Shown: positions 61,001-64,000 of the stretch, one piece after another
How the letters are laid out: every line of letters begins with the position of its first letter
How positions within the stretch are numbered: position 1 is the first letter of the stretch
Assembly (NCBI GenBank): GCA_928724745.1
Contig: CAKMXJ010000042.1
Coordinates: 434,001-498,000, forward strand
Origin: Anthracocystis setariae
Taxonomy: Eukaryota > Basidiomycota > Ustilaginomycetes > Ustilaginales > Ustilaginaceae
Reading direction: 5' to 3'
DNA: 64,000 nt
Notes under the pieces: generated by a model
The model's input: the letters and a program-made list of their open reading frames with translations, nothing else
Database searches by the model: none
Told to the model about the DNA's origin: nothing
Program-made: the position numbers and the translations under genes

Positions 61001-62337
61001 GGCGTTTGGATCAGGGACGGAAAGGAACAACAGACAAAAAAAATTGTGTAGCATCCATTCCATGTACTGTACTGCACTGTACGGTACCGGTCAATACTGG
61101 ACTTGATCGTAGAGAATGCTCCTCTGTCTAGCGCGACTGGACCATTCATCCGTTTCGGAGCAGCTAAGCGAGAGCTTCATGTGGTCAGACGCGGTGTACT
61201 GTATAAGAAAGGATCAGCAAAACGCGAACTGCGTCCCCTTTTCGGCGGTGGATATGGAGACAAGCGAATAAGCGAGCGCGTGCAACTTGAAGTTAGGCCA
61301 CGGACATAGAGTACACTAGCGAGGCGCGACATGCTGGAGACGAGAATTTGGACAGCCGACCAATTACAAGAGAGAACGTCGGACCTTGAAAATTCTAGAC
61401 CAATGGTCTACCGGCACAATTCAGTAAATTCTGGGTCATTTGGGTCCCCGCCTGTCGCAGATCCTTTGTTGTGTGATGGGGCGAGACGCCTGAACCCCAC
61501 TACTACTGAAAGTTTTCCTTGGCTTGACCCGGAGACTCGTCAAAAGGCGATTTTTTTTTTCTCAACCACGGCGCGCGTGTGTTTTGTTGCTCGCATACCC
61601 TCCGAAAGTCGTTCGATTTTTCTCGACCGTCCATTCGCCCACGCACCTCCACTACACTGCCTGTGGGGCACCTGATCCAGGATGCATCGCGGGTCAGCGG
61701 AATTTTATTTTTCTGCTATGCTCTCTCTTTTTTGCCAGTTTTTTTTTTTTTTTTTTTTTTTTTTTTGTGTTTCCCGCTTCGTGAGTGCCTCGGCTAGGTC
61801 GTTGCAGCATTTCTGCCCCTGCTGATGGATTTTTCTCCTCTCGATCCGCAGCCATGAACCAGGGTTTCTCCAGATTCGGCCATACAGTATGTGGGTTTAG
61901 TTCGGGGTCCCCATGGCATGTAGCGAGCCATTGGATGTTTGGTTTGGTTAGTTGGTCGGAGGGTGGGCCAAGGCACGGTGTTGGAGTGCTTGTCGCGTTT
62001 CTGCCTCCATTGTTGCTCTTTCCTTGCCCGCCATTTTTTTCTTTCTTTTTTTCCTCTCGTCTTTCTTGTCCTTTCCTTTGCCTACCGCCACGCTGCCACC
62101 CTGCGCCGGACGCCTGACCCACCTCACTCATCCGCATCATTCGCCCCCACCTCGTTTCCCCTCCTGGTCGTCAGCTACATAAACCCCCCCCCAGCTCGAC
62201 CCATCGCTCACTACCTATCCCCATCATCCATCAAGCTCTGTGGCTCCTCTGTCCTTTCCTCAAGACAAGCTTGTCCATCTCAACATCACTCCCCCCCTTC
62301 CTCTCCTAACCCTCTACCACTCTTCTTCTTAGTCAAG
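55039..62337. other. Long gene-poor region upstream of hexose transporter gene
   Basis: 7.3 kb without an ORF that I can support as a gene; the longest frames are GC-strand or low-complexity accidents. It contains a G run (55229-55244), A runs (56353-56371 and 56451-56464), a T run of about 26 (61741-61766), TACTGTA words (near 55313, 57113, 57217, 58318, 58967 and 61066), a CAAGCTG-rich block (58.53-58.86 kb), and three GAATTTTCG words (57.46-57.91 kb). CATATAAAACATGG near 58062 resembles a TATA box but no gene follows. The last kilobase is probably the promoter and leader of the transporter gene. Confidence 0.5.
62160..62337 (+). promoter_or_regulatory. Pyrimidine-rich leader of hexose transporter, possible 5'-UTR intron acceptor
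   Basis: The CT-rich run ends with CTAAC (62306-62310), then TTCTTCTTAG, seven bases before the ATG at 62338. This has the form of a branch point and 3' splice site, so a leader intron may end at 62332. I cannot place its donor with confidence. Confidence 0.35.
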
Positions 62338-63975
62338 ATGGCTGGAGGTGCTGTTGCCGATGCTGGCTATGCCTCCACTGGCCCTGTGGCCCGCCCCGCC
62401 AATGTTAAGCAGTCGCTCCCTGCTATCTTGGTGGCTGCTGCCTCCGCTTTCGGTGGTGTTCTCTTCGGTTACGACACCGGTACAATTTCCGGTCTGCTTG
62501 CCATGCAGAACTTTAAGGAGACTTTCGGTTCCTACTACCCCGTCAACGTTCCCTCCAACACTGGTTTGCCCCTCAAGCCCGGTTACGATCTGAGCACTAG
62601 CAACACCTCGCTTGTCGTCTCGATTCTCTCCGCCGGTACCTTCTGCGGTGCCCTTGCTGGTGCTCCCATCTCGGACATCCTCGGTCGTCGATGGGGTATG
62701 CAGGTTGCTCTCCTCGTTTTCACCGTCGGTGTCATTATGCAGGTCGCTACCACTGACTTCGGTGTCTTCACCGGTGGTCGTGTTATTGCCGGTCTCGGTG
62801 TCGGTATCCTCTCCACCATTGTCCCCATGTACCAGTCCGAGACCGCTCCCCGCTGGATCCGTGGTGCCGTCGTCTCCGGTTACCAGTGGGCCATCACCAT
62901 TGGTCTCCTTGCCGCTTCGATTGCCACCAACGCTACCCAGCACCACAGCGGCACCTCGTCGTGGCGTGTTCCCGTTGCTATCCAGTTCGCCTGGGCCGTC
63001 ATCCTTTGCGTCTTCTTCCTCATCCTCCCCGAGTCGCCCCGTTGGCTCATCAAGAAGGGCAACCACGAGAAAGCTGCCAAGTCGCTCGCCCGCCTCAACT
63101 CCACCGATGTTGACGACCCCATTGTTCGTTCCGAGATCTCGGTCATCCAGACCAACCTCGACCTCGAGCTTTCGCACTCTGCCGGTTCCTACCTCGACTG
63201 CTTCCAGTTCAACGACCGAAAGTACTTCCTCCGTTCGTTCACTGGTATCTTCATCCAGGCTTTCCAGCAGCTCACCGGTATCAACTTCATCTTCTACTTC
63301 GGCACCACCTTCTTCCAGAACGCCCTTCCCGGCACCAACCCCTTCATCTTCTCGGTCATCTCCAACGTCGTTAACGTCGTGTCCACCATTCCGGGCATGT
63401 ACATGATGGAGCGCGTCGGTCGACGAAACCTCCTCATCTGGGGTGCCGTCTGGATGTGCGTCTGCGAGCTCATCGTCGCCGTTGTCGGTACCGCTCTTCC
63501 CAACACCAACCGATCTGCCGGCAAGTCGCTCATTGCCTTCGTCTGCATCTACATTGCCGGTTTCGCTGCCACCTGGGGTCCCGCTGCATGGGTCGTCTGT
63601 GGTGAGATCTTCCCTCTCGCCATCCGTGCCAAGGCTCTCTCGCTCTGCACTGCCTCCAACTGGCTCTGGAACTTCGGTATCGGCTACGCCACCCCTTACC
63701 TTGTCCAGAAAGGTGCTGGTCACGCTGGTCTCGGCACCAAGGTGTTCTTCATCTGGACCGGCACCTGCGCTGGCTGTGCCGTCTTCGCCTACTTCTTCAT
63801 CTTCGAGACCCGTCTCCTTTCGCTCGAGGAGGTCGATGAGATGTACTCTCAGTGCACTGCCATGACCTCGTCGCGTGCCAACTCTGAGATCCGTGCTCGT
63901 CGCTCGGACATCGAGGGTGGTGTTGCCCCCATCAAGGAGGACGAGATCGCCACCCACGACGAGAAGAAGAACTAA
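62338..63975 (+). CDS. Hexose transporter, MFS sugar porter family
   Basis: 545 residues from ATG 62338 (MAGGAVADAGYASTGPVARP). The frame is open upstream to 61939, but that part encodes only poly-pyrimidine leader, and the homology starts here. Sugar-porter signatures are all present: FGYDTGTISGLL in span 1, DILGRRWGM after span 2, PMYQSETAPRWIRG, PESPRWLIKKG in the central loop, QQLTGINFIFYFGTTFF in span 7, VGRRNLLIWG, and PAAWVVCGEIFPLAIRAKA before span 11. Twelve hydrophobic spans; cytoplasmic tail rich in charged residues. It imports glucose and similar hexoses at the plasma membrane by facilitated diffusion or proton symport. Codon use is strongly biased (GGT, GCC, CTC, TCG, AAG), unlike the other host genes here, indicating high expression. 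Related to smut Hxt1-type carriers. Confidence 0.95.
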   Translation: MAGGAVADAGYASTGPVARPANVKQSLPAILVAAASAFGGVLFGYDTGTISGLLAMQNFKETFGSYYPVNVPSNTGLPLKPGYDLSTSNTSLVVSILSAGTFCGALAGAPISDILGRRWGMQVALLVFTVGVIMQVATTDFGVFTGGRVIAGLGVGILSTIVPMYQSETAPRWIRGAVVSGYQWAITIGLLAASIATNATQHHSGTSSWRVPVAIQFAWAVILCVFFLILPESPRWLIKKGNHEKAAKSLARLNSTDVDDPIVRSEISVIQTNLDLELSHSAGSYLDCFQFNDRKYFLRSFTGIFIQAFQQLTGINFIFYFGTTFFQNALPGTNPFIFSVISNVVNVVSTIPGMYMMERVGRRNLLIWGAVWMCVCELIVAVVGTALPNTNRSAGKSLIAFVCIYIAGFAATWGPAAWVVCGEIFPLAIRAKALSLCTASNWLWNFGIGYATPYLVQKGAGHAGLGTKVFFIWTGTCAGCAVFAYFFIFETRLLSLEEVDEMYSQCTAMTSSRANSEIRARRSDIEGGVAPIKEDEIATHDEKKN

Positions 63976-64000
63976 GCTTGTCGCTTGTTCCTTTTTCCCC

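Noticed and set aside
62329..63957. 542-aa minus-strand frame over the hexose transporter
   Set aside because: Shadow caused by strong codon bias of the transporter gene; composition is Gly/Asp/Glu/Thr low complexity.

Overview
The window comes from a filamentous basidiomycete, most likely a smut fungus of the Ustilaginaceae. This is inferred from the compact, mostly intron-poor host genes, short introns with CTGAC branch sites, the serine/proline-rich style of the proteins, and the Ty1/copia and chromodomain Ty3/gypsy elements. It has two halves: a retrotransposon nest (1 to about 38.16 kb) and host DNA (38.16 to 64 kb).

The nest is a set of Russian dolls that can be unpacked exactly. A copia element (A) runs off the left edge, with its 5' LTR at 3023-3895. 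Next is one Tc1/mariner element, 3982-38155, with 155-bp terminal inverted repeats flanked by TA. Without its passengers it would be about 1.6 kb. Its DD34E transposase is cut in three by gypsy A (4503-12681) and copia B (13318-37713). Copia B is split by gypsy B (18693-35387), which is split by copia C (24072-31837) and also carries a 715-bp solo LTR (20035-20749). Target duplications fit: TGCTC for copia B, CTAGT for gypsy B, CATCT for copia C, AGGAC for the solo LTR. Removing each insert restores an open frame in its host: about 375 aa for the transposase, 1429 aa for the copia B polyprotein, and 1628 aa for the gypsy B polyprotein, the same length as gypsy A. LTR pairs are identical or nearly so, which indicates recent activity.

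The most interesting content is an apparent extra gene-plus-site system. The complete copia families carry a second ORF after pol. The gypsy family carries a separate antisense gene with its own TATA box and a small spliced 5' intron. All these proteins contain a Zn(II)2Cys6-like cysteine pattern. Each element family is also sprinkled, in LTRs, in inter-domain linkers of gag-pol and around the extra ORF, with its own palindromic word: AACACGCAA..TTGCGTGTT in copia A/B, ACCCGACGTCGGGT in copia C, and TCCCGGGA-like words in gypsy. In the two copia families the words lie at the same places in the polyprotein but have different sequences. This looks like a family-specific DNA-binding protein co-evolving with dispersed sites in its own element. 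It recalls plant VANC anti-silencing proteins of VANDAL transposons, but here in LTR retrotransposons; the function is inference. Priming also differs: the gypsy elements look self-primed (Tf1-like), while the copia elements use the anticodon region of initiator tRNA-Met, with the gag ATG inside the primer-binding site.

The host half holds six genes: a Nit2-type omega-amidase (-), a DHA2-type MFS transporter (+), a fucose-permease-like MFS transporter with one intron (-), the acetolactate synthase regulatory subunit ILV6 (-), a large PDK1/Pkh-type protein kinase with a C-terminal PH-like domain (+), and a hexose transporter (+) at the right edge. They are ordinary metabolic, transport and signalling genes with no evident shared pathway. 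The gene-poor gaps at 44.0-47.8 and 55.0-62.3 kb are unusually long for this kind of genome.
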